12,484 bases of DNA from positions 1-12,484 of the forward strand of contig CANREK010000018.1 in NCBI GenBank assembly GCA_947629605.1. The letters are read 5' to 3'. A model generated the notes under the pieces. The model ran no database searches, was not told the origin of the DNA, and saw nothing but the letters and a program-made list of their open reading frames with translations. Below, piece by piece: positions 5,968 to 12,484 of this stretch (position 1 is its first letter; every line of letters starts with the position of its first letter). The translations under genes and the position numbers were made by a program. Origin of the DNA: an uncultured Clostridia bacterium. Lineage in GTDB: Bacteria > Bacillota > Clostridia > Christensenellales > Borkfalkiaceae.

Positions 5968-8900
5968 CGGATTTTGTACATCTGCATCTGCATACCGAAT
6001 ACAGCCTGCTCGACGGAGCGGTGAAGGTGGATGAACTCGTCCGCCACTGCAAGGAGAACAATATCTCCGCCGTGGCTGTGACCGACCACGGGAACATGTA
6101 CTCCTCCTTAAAGTTCGCCGAAAAGTGCAAGAAGAACAAGATCAAGGCGATCATCGGCTGTGAATTCTACGTCGTGGATGACTACAAAAAGCACATCGAC
6201 CAAAAGGCCGACCACTTGATCCTTCTCGCCAAGAACAAGACGGGGTACATCAACCTCGTCCAGCTCGATTCGCTCGCCTTTGTCGACGGCTATTATTACC
6301 GTCCCCGCATCGACTATACCGTGCTTAAAGAGCATACCGAAGGGGTCATCTGCCTCTCCGCATGCCTTGCGGGGCGCATTCCGCGCCTTCTCATGGCGGG
6401 GGAATACGAAAAGGCCAAGGATTTTGCGCTCTATTTGAAGAGCCTCTTCGGCGAAGATTTTTATATCGAGATACAGGACCACGGCATCCCCGAGCAGAAA
6501 CAGATCCTGCCCGGGCTCATCCGCATCGCAAGGGAGATCGGGGCGCAGCTCGTTGCGACCAACGACGTGCACTACCTCAAAAAAGAGGATTGGGAGATGC
6601 AGGATGTCCTCATGTGCATCCAGACCAAGCGCACGCTCGACGATCCCACCCGCATGAAGATGCAGACGCACGAATTCTACATGAAATCGGGCGACGAGAT
6701 GGCGGCGCTCTTCCCCGACCTGCCCGAGGCCATCTCCAACACCCGCGTCATTGCCGACAAGGTCTCCGACATCGACACGCCCTTCAACCTCAAAGAGGAT
6801 GGCTCACCCGTCTACGATAAATCGCTCATTCCGCTCTACACGGCCGATGACGGCACGCCTTCGCCCGAATATCTCACAAAATTGACGTGGGAAGGGCTTC
6901 CCAAGCGCTACCCCGAACTCACCGAGGAGATCAAACAGCGGGCGGAGTACGAACTTTCCGTCATCATCAAGATGGGCTTTGCCGATTACTTTCTCATCGT
7001 CTGGGACTACATCAATTGGTCCCGCCTGCACGACATTCCCGTCGGTCCCGGGCGGGGCTCGGGCGTCGGCAGTATCGTCGCCTATGCCATCGGCATCACG
7101 AGCGTCGATCCGCTGCGCTACGACCTTCTCTTTGAACGCTTCCTCAACCCCGACCGCGTCTCCATGCCCGACTTCGACGTCGACTTCTGCACGGAGCGGA
7201 GAGGGGAGACCATCGAATATGTGCGCAGACGCTATCATCCCGAAAACGTCGCGCAGATCGTCACCTTCGGTACCCTTGCCTCCCGCGCCGTCATCAAGGA
7301 TGTGGGGCGCGTCATGCGCGTTCCCTATTCGGAGACCGACCGCGTCACCAAGCTCATGGATGGCAAATCGACCATCCGCGAGCTCTTGGGGCTCGACATC
7401 GAGAGCAAACGGAAGAAGGTGTCGGATGCCGAACGGGACTTCGAGGCCATGAAGGGGACAGAAGTCACGACCGACGAGGAGAAGATGAAACTTGCCGACC
7501 TCGAAAGCAAGTTCGAAGAGGCAAAAAAGAAGGTCGCCGAGCTCGAAGGAAAACGCAATTCCGAATTCATCGAGATCTACGAGTCCGACGAGACGTTGAA
7601 GCGGGTCATCGACATGGGCCTTCGGCTCGAGGGCATGCCGCGCAACACCTCGATGCATGCTGCCGGCGTCGTCATTTGCAGAAAGAAGATCGCCGACAAC
7701 GTGCCGCTCTCCCGCAACGGCGAGGACATCACGACCCAATTCGACATGAAAGAGGTCGAGTCCATCGGCATGCTCAAAATGGACTTTTTGGCGCTCACGA
7801 CGCTCACCGACATCAAAAAGACGCTCGACTACATCTATGAGGACTACGGCGTGCATGTCGAGTTCGACCAAGCGTGCGACGACCAAGGCGCCTACGACCT
7901 CATCGCGGAGGGGGACACGGATGCCGTGTTCCAGCTTGAACAAGGGGGGATGAAGCGGTTCATGAAACAGCTCCACCCGACCTGTCTCGAAGATCTCATC
8001 GCGGGCATCTCCCTGTACCGCCCGGGGCCCATGGATTTCATTCCCGACTACCTCAAAAACAGGGCGGAACCCGACAAGATCAAGTATCTCACCCCGCTCC
8101 TGAAACCTATTCTCGAAAAGACATACGGCGTCATCATCTACCAAGAGCAGGTCATGCAGATCTTCCAAAATCTCGCGGGCTACTCTCTGGGACAGGCAGA
8201 CCTCGTCCGCCGCGCCATGGCAAAGAAGCACCTCAACGAGTTGATGGCGCAGAAGGAGAAGTTCATCTACGGCGACATCGACAAGGGGGGGAACATCACG
8301 GGCTGTCAGGCGCACGGCATTCCGCCCGAAGTCGCCGCCGAACTCTTTGCGCAGATGGAGAGCTTTGCCTCCTACGCCTTCAACAAGTCGCACGCCGCGG
8401 CCTATGCGGTCGTCACCTATCAAACGGCCTATCTCAAAAAATATTATCCCAAGGAATTCCTCGCGGGCGTTCTCAACAACCGCATCACCAAGATCGACGA
8501 GATCGCAAAGTATATCGTCTACATGAAGGAGAAGAACATCCGCATCCTTCCGCCCGACGTCAACCGCTCCAAGGCATATTTCTCCGTCGAGGGCAACGGC
8601 ATCCGCATCGGGCTGTGCGCTCTCCGCGGGGTCGGCATCGCCGCGATGGAGGAAGTCGTCGAGGAGAGAACAAAGAGCGGCGCGTTTCTCGATTTTTCGG
8701 ACTTCTTGATGCGCTGTGTTCCCTTCGTCAACAAAAAGATGGTGGAAGCGCTCATCCTGGGCGGCGCCTTCGACAGCATGGGGCATCACCGCTCGCAGTA
8801 CGAGGCCGTCTACGAGGACCTCATGCGCCGCATGCAGAATCTCGAAAAGCAAAAGAGCAGCATGCAGATCTCTCTCTTCGGCAATCTCATTCACGAAGAG

Positions 8901-9602
8901 GCCCCCAAGGCCGACTATCCCAACATTCCCGAGTGGGAAAAAGAGGAGCTTCTCTCCAAGGAAAAGTCCATTCTCGGCGTCTACGTCAGCGGGCATCCCT
9001 TTGAAAAGTACGCGCACAGATTCCGCGACTGCACCTTCAACACGGGCATGCTCACCGACTTTGAAGAGGATGAGGAGACGCACGACAGAACGTACAATCT
9101 CATCAAGGCGGGCGACCCCGCCATGATGGGGGGCATCATCTCGGCGGTCAAAAAGATCAATACTAAGTCGGGCGGGTTCATGGCCTTCATCACCGTGGAG
9201 GACCTCTACGGCAGCGTGGAATGCCTCGCTTTCCCGCGGACTTACGAAAAGATCCGCTCGGCCATCCGTACGGATGCCGTCGTGCGCATCAAGGGGAAGA
9301 TCGACATTCCCGCCGAAAAACTTCCCGTCATCATCATCGACACGCTCGAAGCGCTCCGCCCCGACGACAGCGATGCGCCCGTGCCGCAGGGTCCCGCCGA
9401 GGAAGTGCTCTGGCTGGATGCGAGGGCGCTCACCGAGGATGACTTCAACGAACTCGTCGAGACGCTCGAAGGGTACCAAGGCGGCACCAAGGCAAAGATC
9501 CTCTTCGGCGGCAAGCGGTATGAGTACGGCGTGCGACTGTCCCGTGCGCTCATGGCGGAGCTCAGAATGTTCCTGCCGGAACCCTGCATTAAAATTGTTT
9601 GA
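5964..9602 (+). CDS. dnaE: DNA polymerase III alpha subunit (DnaE)
   Basis: The 1212-residue replicative polymerase begins with a PHP domain (HLHLHTEYSLLDG, 6-18; TDHG, 40-43; E67; H84; H173; TNDVHY, 199-204) whose metal ligands look intact, so it may keep 3'-5' proofreading. The palm has GPGRGSGVGS (361-370), PDFDVDF (402-408) with catalytic D403 and D405, and a third Asp at D607 (KMDFLAL). YQEQVMQI (726-733) and FNKSHAAAYA (806-815) are finger and palm motifs. QISLF (968-972) fits the sliding-clamp binding consensus, and an OB fold spans about 1053-1112. Residues 478-536 form a Lys/Glu-rich, coiled-coil-like insert. The start is GTG 5964, overlapping the whiA stop, with GGGAG at 5951-5955. 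Firmicutes often also have PolC; whether this DnaE is the main or the lagging-strand polymerase cannot be told here. No terminator is evident before pfkA. Confidence 0.96.
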   Translation: MTDFVHLHLHTEYSLLDGAVKVDELVRHCKENNISAVAVTDHGNMYSSLKFAEKCKKNKIKAIIGCEFYVVDDYKKHIDQKADHLILLAKNKTGYINLVQLDSLAFVDGYYYRPRIDYTVLKEHTEGVICLSACLAGRIPRLLMAGEYEKAKDFALYLKSLFGEDFYIEIQDHGIPEQKQILPGLIRIAREIGAQLVATNDVHYLKKEDWEMQDVLMCIQTKRTLDDPTRMKMQTHEFYMKSGDEMAALFPDLPEAISNTRVIADKVSDIDTPFNLKEDGSPVYDKSLIPLYTADDGTPSPEYLTKLTWEGLPKRYPELTEEIKQRAEYELSVIIKMGFADYFLIVWDYINWSRLHDIPVGPGRGSGVGSIVAYAIGITSVDPLRYDLLFERFLNPDRVSMPDFDVDFCTERRGETIEYVRRRYHPENVAQIVTFGTLASRAVIKDVGRVMRVPYSETDRVTKLMDGKSTIRELLGLDIESKRKKVSDAERDFEAMKGTEVTTDEEKMKLADLESKFEEAKKKVAELEGKRNSEFIEIYESDETLKRVIDMGLRLEGMPRNTSMHAAGVVICRKKIADNVPLSRNGEDITTQFDMKEVESIGMLKMDFLALTTLTDIKKTLDYIYEDYGVHVEFDQACDDQGAYDLIAEGDTDAVFQLEQGGMKRFMKQLHPTCLEDLIAGISLYRPGPMDFIPDYLKNRAEPDKIKYLTPLLKPILEKTYGVIIYQEQVMQIFQNLAGYSLGQADLVRRAMAKKHLNELMAQKEKFIYGDIDKGGNITGCQAHGIPPEVAAELFAQMESFASYAFNKSHAAAYAVVTYQTAYLKKYYPKEFLAGVLNNRITKIDEIAKYIVYMKEKNIRILPPDVNRSKAYFSVEGNGIRIGLCALRGVGIAAMEEVVEERTKSGAFLDFSDFLMRCVPFVNKKMVEALILGGAFDSMGHHRSQYEAVYEDLMRRMQNLEKQKSSMQISLFGNLIHEEAPKADYPNIPEWEKEELLSKEKSILGVYVSGHPFEKYAHRFRDCTFNTGMLTDFEEDEETHDRTYNLIKAGDPAMMGGIISAVKKINTKSGGFMAFITVEDLYGSVECLAFPRTYEKIRSAIRTDAVVRIKGKIDIPAEKLPVIIIDTLEALRPDDSDAPVPQGPAEEVLWLDARALTEDDFNELVETLEGYQGGTKAKILFGGKRYEYGVRLSRALMAELRMFLPEPCIKIV

Positions 9603-9651
9603 AATAAGCAGAAAAGATTTTTACAAACCCCTTTCTTTTTCGGAAAAACTA

Positions 9652-9660
9652 TGGTATAAT
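9652..9660 (+). promoter_or_regulatory. Extended -10 promoter of pfkA
   Basis: A perfect TATAAT (9655-9660) is preceded by an extended -10 TGG (9652-9654). The -35 region 17 bp upstream (9632-9637, TTTCTT) is poor, so this should depend on the extended -10 element. The expected start is near 9667, giving a leader of about 19 nt. Confidence 0.72.
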
Positions 9661-9675
9661 GGAAAAGTGGGTCAC

Positions 9676-9680
9676 GGAGG
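9676..9680 (+). promoter_or_regulatory. Ribosome binding site of pfkA
   Basis: GGAGG lies 5 nt before ATG 9686 and selects this start over the in-frame ATG at 9659, which lies inside the -10 region and would add nine residues absent from the family. Confidence 0.88.
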
Positions 9681-9685
9681 TTGAT

Positions 9686-10648
9686 ATGAAGAGAATCGGT
9701 TTACTGACAAGCGGCGGCGATGCCCCCGGCATGAACGCGGCGATCCGTGCGGTCGTCCGCACCGCCATCTATTTCGGCATGGAAGTCTACGGCATTGAAC
9801 GCGGCTATGCGGGCCTCATCGACGATCAGATGACGCCCATGCTCATGCGTTCCGTCTCCGATATCGTCCAGCGGGGCGGCACCATACTCCGCACGGCGAG
9901 ATGTCTCGAAATGCTGACGGTAGAGGGGCAGAAGCAGGCAGTCGCAACGCTTGAACGTCACGGAATCGAGGGTCTTGTCGTCATCGGCGGCGACGGCTCC
10001 TTCCGCGGGGCAAAGTGCCTCACGGAGGATTACGGCATTCCCACGATCGGCATTCCCGGCACCATCGATAACGACTTGCAGTACACCGACTACACGCTCG
10101 GCTTCGACACGGCGGTCAACACCTGCCTCGAAGTCATCAACAAACTGCGCGACACGATGAATTCGCACGAGCGCATCTCCATCGTCGAAGTCATGGGCCG
10201 CCACTGCGGCGACATCGCCCTGTATGCGGGCATCACTTCGGGCGCCGAGATCATCGTCGTGCCCGAGATCGCCTACGACCTCGAAGATATCGTCATGCGC
10301 ATCAACCGCTCCCGCGCCAACGGCAAGCATTCCAACATCATCGTCGTTGCGGAGGGCGCCGCAAGCGCAGACGAATTCGCAAAGAAATTGCAAGAACACA
10401 CGACCTATTCCGTGCGTCCGACTACCATCGGCCACATCCAGCGCGGCGGTTCTCCTTCCATGGCAGACAGAATGCTCGCGGCCCAATTCGGCAACAAGGC
10501 CGTTCGTCTCCTCAAAGACGGCATCGGCAACCGTGTCGTCGGCATCCATAAGAACGAGATCATCGACATGGACATCATCGAGGCCGTCTCCATGAAGAAG
10601 AAGTTCAACTACGAACTCTACGAAACGCTGCAAATGATCTCAATGTAA
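9686..10648 (+). CDS. pfkA: ATP-dependent 6-phosphofructokinase
   Basis: The enzyme phosphorylates fructose 6-phosphate to fructose 1,6-bisphosphate, the committing step of glycolysis. The 320-residue length is that of bacterial PfkA. Visible motifs are LLTSGGDAPGMNAAIR (6-21), GGTILRTAR (64-72), GGDGSFRGA (101-109), PGTIDND (124-130, catalytic D128), R163, VMGRHCGDIA (169-178) and GHIQRGGSPS (249-258). Gly at position 104 in GGDGS indicates ATP use; PPi-dependent enzymes carry Asp there. It follows dnaE by 83 bp but has its own promoter. A second sugar-phosphate kinase starts 64 bp downstream without a recognisable promoter, so the two are probably one operon. Confidence 0.96.
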   Translation: MKRIGLLTSGGDAPGMNAAIRAVVRTAIYFGMEVYGIERGYAGLIDDQMTPMLMRSVSDIVQRGGTILRTARCLEMLTVEGQKQAVATLERHGIEGLVVIGGDGSFRGAKCLTEDYGIPTIGIPGTIDNDLQYTDYTLGFDTAVNTCLEVINKLRDTMNSHERISIVEVMGRHCGDIALYAGITSGAEIIVVPEIAYDLEDIVMRINRSRANGKHSNIIVVAEGAASADEFAKKLQEHTTYSVRPTTIGHIQRGGSPSMADRMLAAQFGNKAVRLLKDGIGNRVVGIHKNEIIDMDIIEAVSMKKKFNYELYETLQMISM

Positions 10649-10652
10649 ATTT

Positions 10653-10700
10653 TCCGCATCCAAGCGGAGTGCGGCGCTCATCATAGGGGGAGGCGCCGCA
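10653..10700 (+). other. Two intercistronic hairpins between pfkA and pfkB
   Basis: TCCGC (10653-10657) pairs with GCGGA (10664-10668) around a 6-nt loop. After one base, TGCGGCGC (10670-10677) pairs with GCGCCGCA (10693-10700) around a 15-nt loop. No T run follows, so these are not terminators. The second stem ends next to the Shine-Dalgarno AAGGGG (10701-10706) of the next gene. It could stabilise or process the transcript or tune translation. Confidence 0.5.
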
Positions 10701-10712
10701 AAGGGGTAAACC

Positions 10713-11636
10713 ATGATATTAACGGTCTGCATGAGTCCGAGCGTGGATGTCACGATCGAACTCGATTCGCTCAACGTGGGGAAGATCAACGTCGTCAAGT
10801 CCAAGACGCTCTCCTTCACGGGGAAAGCGCTCAATGTCGCCATCGGGGTCGCCCGTCTCGGCGGCGAAGCCCTTGCCACGGGGTTCATGTACAACGAAAA
10901 CGGGCAGATGTTCATCGATGCGCTCGACAGAGAGGGGGTCCGGTTCGCCTTCGTCTGGAACGGCGGCAGGGTCCGCGAGAACTATAAGTGCATCGACAAG
11001 CGCTCCATGCTCACGGAGATCAACGACATCGGCGGCAAGGTGGAAAACGACAAACTCGTCGAACTTCTCCACATGATCCAATCGTCGTCCGCCTCCGCAG
11101 ACGTCACGGTCATCTCGGGGAGCCTACCCCGCGGCGTAGACGACAGCTATTATCGCGACCTCTTCCGCTCCATCGACTCCAAGTCTCTCCGCATCGTCGA
11201 TACGGAGGGCGAAAGGCTGTTTGCGGCGCTCGATGCGGGCGTGGACCTCGCAAAACCCAACCTCGAAGAGCTCGAAAACACGCTCGGCAGAAAGTTCAAA
11301 AACAGAACGGAGATGCTCTCGGGATGCAGAGAACTGCTCGACAGGGGAGCCAAGAACGTGCTCCTGTCCCTCGGGCGGGATGGCGCCATCCTCACGAACG
11401 GCACCAAGAATTACTACTGCAAGAGCATCAACGTCGCCGTCAATTCCACGGTCGGCGCGGGCGATGCCATGGTGGCCGCGGCCGCAAACATGATGCAGCA
11501 GGGGGCCGACCTTCCCGATATCCTCCGCGCGGGCGTTGCGGCGGGCACCGCGGCGGTGACGACCTTCGGCACGATCTCGTTCGCGAGGGAGAAGTACGAG
11601 GAGATCTTAAAGAGTCTCAAAGTGACGGAGTTCTGA
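10713..11636 (+). CDS. PfkB-family hexose kinase, 1-phosphofructokinase type
   Basis: The 307-residue ribokinase-fold protein begins MILTVCMSPSVDVTIEL, the start pattern of the FruK/LacC branch. Motifs include TGKALNVAIGVARLGG (36-51), SGSLPRGVD (135-143), KPNLEELE (181-188) and NSTVGAGDAMVAA (244-256), with D251 as the catalytic base. Enzymes of this branch phosphorylate fructose 1-phosphate, tagatose 6-phosphate or fructose 6-phosphate at the remaining primary hydroxyl; the substrate is not decided by sequence. There is no fructose PTS or DeoR-type regulator beside it, unlike typical fruRKA operons. TGKA replaces the common GGKG and Arg replaces Pro in GSLPPG. AAGGGG lies 6 nt before the ATG. 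Pairing with pfkA suggests a role in central glycolysis. Confidence 0.87.
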   Translation: MILTVCMSPSVDVTIELDSLNVGKINVVKSKTLSFTGKALNVAIGVARLGGEALATGFMYNENGQMFIDALDREGVRFAFVWNGGRVRENYKCIDKRSMLTEINDIGGKVENDKLVELLHMIQSSSASADVTVISGSLPRGVDDSYYRDLFRSIDSKSLRIVDTEGERLFAALDAGVDLAKPNLEELENTLGRKFKNRTEMLSGCRELLDRGAKNVLLSLGRDGAILTNGTKNYYCKSINVAVNSTVGAGDAMVAAAANMMQQGADLPDILRAGVAAGTAAVTTFGTISFAREKYEEILKSLKVTEF

Positions 11637-11714
11637 CCGTTTTTTACCCCGAAATAAGCGTGTAACATTTGCGTCTTTTGTTTCATGCGCATAAATCGGC
11701 AAAATTTGGCATAA

Positions 11715-11730
11715 CCACAAGATGTAGTGT
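11715..11730 (+). promoter_or_regulatory. Predicted NrdR box 1
   Basis: CCACAAGATGTAGTGT matches the NrdR 16-mer (acaCwAtATaTwGtgt) at 13 of 16 positions, including all the core bases. NrdR is the ATP/dATP-sensing repressor of ribonucleotide reductase genes; its own gene is not in the window. Confidence 0.75.
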
Positions 11731-11745
11731 TTTTGACAAAAATTT

Positions 11746-11761
11746 TTCCAAAATCTTGTGC
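11746..11761 (+). promoter_or_regulatory. Predicted NrdR box 2
   Basis: TTCCAAAATCTTGTGC keeps the core C4, A6, A8, T9, T11 and G13 of the NrdR consensus, though the ends are poor. It starts 31 bp after box 1, about three helical turns, the spacing known for NrdR box pairs. It ends 8 bp before the -35 of the nrdD promoter. Confidence 0.68.
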
Positions 11762-11769
11762 TCAAACAC

Positions 11770-11798
11770 TTGACTTCTCAATAAATATATTGTATGAT
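11770..11798 (+). promoter_or_regulatory. Sigma-A type promoter of nrdD
   Basis: TTGACT (11770-11775) and TATGAT (11793-11798) are separated by 17 bp; each matches consensus at 5 of 6 positions. The expected start is about 11805, giving a leader of about 69 nt. This start lies inside the 5' arm of the hairpin at 11801-11824. Confidence 0.75.
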
Positions 11799-11800
11799 AG

Positions 11801-11827
11801 AAGCGTTCCCTTCGGGGGACGCTTTTT
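11801..11827 (+). terminator. UUCG-capped intrinsic terminator at the nrdD start site
   Basis: A 10-bp stem (11801-11810 with 11815-11824, one T-G wobble) is capped by TTCG and followed by a T run (11823-11827). It is the first convincing terminator after pfkB and probably ends read-through from the pfkA-pfkB unit. RNA begun at the nrdD promoter would lack most of the outer 5' arm. A smaller hairpin, GCCCC/GGGGC (11829-11842), follows. Confidence 0.75.
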
Positions 11828-11873
11828 CGCCCCGCAGGGGGCATGTCAAACGAACGTACAGGGGGATCATCCT

Positions 11874-12484
11874 ATGAAGATCATCAAGAGAAACGGCACC
11901 GAAGTCGGATTCGACATCGCCAAGATCGTCAACGCGATCCGCAAGGCAAACAACGAAGTGAGCGCCGACAATCGCCTCAGCGAGGAACAGATCAATACCA
12001 TTGCCGAGAAGGTCGCCGCGCTTGCGGGGGACCTCAACCGTGCCGTCAGCGTGGAAGAGATCCAGGATTTTGTCGAAAACCAGATCATGGACCAAAAGGC
12101 GTTTTCCGTCGCGCGGAAGTATATCACTTACCGCTATTCCCGTGCGCTCGTCAGAAAGTCGAACACGACCGATGAACGGATCCTCACGCTCATCGAGTGC
12201 AACAACGAAGAGGTCAAGCAGGAGAATTCCAACAAAAATCCCACCGTCAACGCCGTACAGCGCGACTATATGGCGGGGGAAGTCAGCAAGGACCTCACCA
12301 ATCGGCTCCTTTTGCCGCATGACATCGTTGAGGCGCACGAAGAGGGCATCATCCACTTCCACGATGCCGACTATTACGCCCAGCACATGCACAACTGCGA
12401 CCTCGTCAACCTCGAAGATATGCTGCAAAACGGCACCGTCATTTCGGGGACCTTTATCGAGAAACCCCATTCTTTCTCCACGGC
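11874..12484 (+). CDS. nrdD: Anaerobic (class III) ribonucleoside-triphosphate reductase NrdD, N-terminal part; 3' end outside window
   Basis: The frame is open to the window edge, giving 203 complete codons. Residues 3 to about 92 are an ATP-cone (MKIIKRNGTEVGFDIAKIV start; VARKYITYRYSRA near its end), the allosteric ATP/dATP sensor. The catalytic domain then begins, with NPTVNAVQRDYMAGEVSKDL (122-141) and IIHFHDADYY (159-168). HMHNCDLVNLEDMLQNG follows (171-187), with C175 probably the active-site Cys equivalent to C79 of phage T4 NrdD, and then SGTFIEKPHSFSTA. NrdD makes dNTPs from NTPs without oxygen by a glycyl radical; the radical site and zinc site lie beyond the window, as would the activase nrdG. 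AGGGGG (11860-11865) lies 8 nt before the ATG. Two predicted NrdR boxes precede the promoter. Confidence 0.95.
   Translation, partial: MKIIKRNGTEVGFDIAKIVNAIRKANNEVSADNRLSEEQINTIAEKVAALAGDLNRAVSVEEIQDFVENQIMDQKAFSVARKYITYRYSRALVRKSNTTDERILTLIECNNEEVKQENSNKNPTVNAVQRDYMAGEVSKDLTNRLLLPHDIVEAHEEGIIHFHDADYYAQHMHNCDLVNLEDMLQNGTVISGTFIEKPHSFST

Noticed and set aside
6804..9479. 891-codon open frame on the minus strand, antisense to dnaE
   Set aside because: It is a shadow of GC-rich codon bias in dnaE. Its translation is repetitive in Val, Asp, His and Arg and resembles no family, while the plus-strand frame is unmistakably DnaE.
9701..10633. 310-codon minus-strand frame antisense to pfkA
   Set aside because: It is another codon-bias shadow; composition is dominated by Asp, Val, Ala and His and no domain is visible.
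11625..11645. Possible terminator at the pfkB stop (ACGG/CCGT then T run)
   Set aside because: The stem is only 4 bp with an 8-nt loop, too weak to call despite the six T residues that follow.
11733..11738. Perfect TTGACA between the two NrdR boxes as an nrdD promoter -35
   Set aside because: No -10-like hexamer lies 15-19 bp downstream (TTGTGC at 17 bp). The promoter at 11770-11798 is better.

Overview
The window looks like a chromosomal core segment of an anaerobic, fermentative member of the Clostridia. The evidence is the gene content: AdhE, a Cys-rich [FeFe] hydrogenase, the oxygen-independent ribonucleotide reductase NrdD, WhiA, a DUF1540 protein, and a dnaE-pfkA neighbourhood of clostridial type. 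Coding DNA is fairly GC-rich, with C/G-ending codons favoured, while the intergenic stretches are AT-rich. The exact order or family cannot be fixed from this sequence; an uncultured gut lineage (for example Christensenellales-like) would fit but is a guess. I see no insertion sequences, phage genes, CRISPR arrays, tRNAs or rRNAs.

Layout. (1) 1-2317, + strand: the 3' end of adhE overlaps by 4 bp a monomeric group-B-like [FeFe] hydrogenase, which ends in an intrinsic terminator. These form a fermentation unit with two electron sinks, ethanol and H2. (2) 2384-2918, - strand: a stand-alone rplI gene with a textbook promoter and its own terminator, convergent with the hydrogenase. (3) 2931-3258, + strand: a 51-residue DUF1540 gene read divergently from rplI, followed by three hairpins that abut with no spacing. 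(4) 3352-9602, + strand: a tight murB - PHP phosphoesterase - whiA - dnaE cluster (gaps of 30 bp, 3 bp and -4 bp). The hprK, rapZ and yvcK genes that often sit with murB/whiA in Firmicutes are absent here. (5) 9652-11636, + strand: pfkA and a 1-phosphofructokinase-family pfkB gene, behind an extended -10 promoter. (6) 11637-12484, + strand: a control region with two predicted NrdR boxes 31 bp apart, a sigma-A-type promoter and a hairpin terminator at the predicted start site, followed by the 5' part of nrdD.

Together the genes cover sugar phosphorylation in glycolysis, disposal of reducing power, peptidoglycan precursor synthesis, replication and anaerobic dNTP supply. No wholly new system is evident. 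The points most worth checking are the contiguous triple hairpin before murB, the promoter/terminator overlap in front of nrdD, the substituted catalytic residues in MurB, the charged insert in DnaE, and the translationally coupled adhE-hydrogenase pair.
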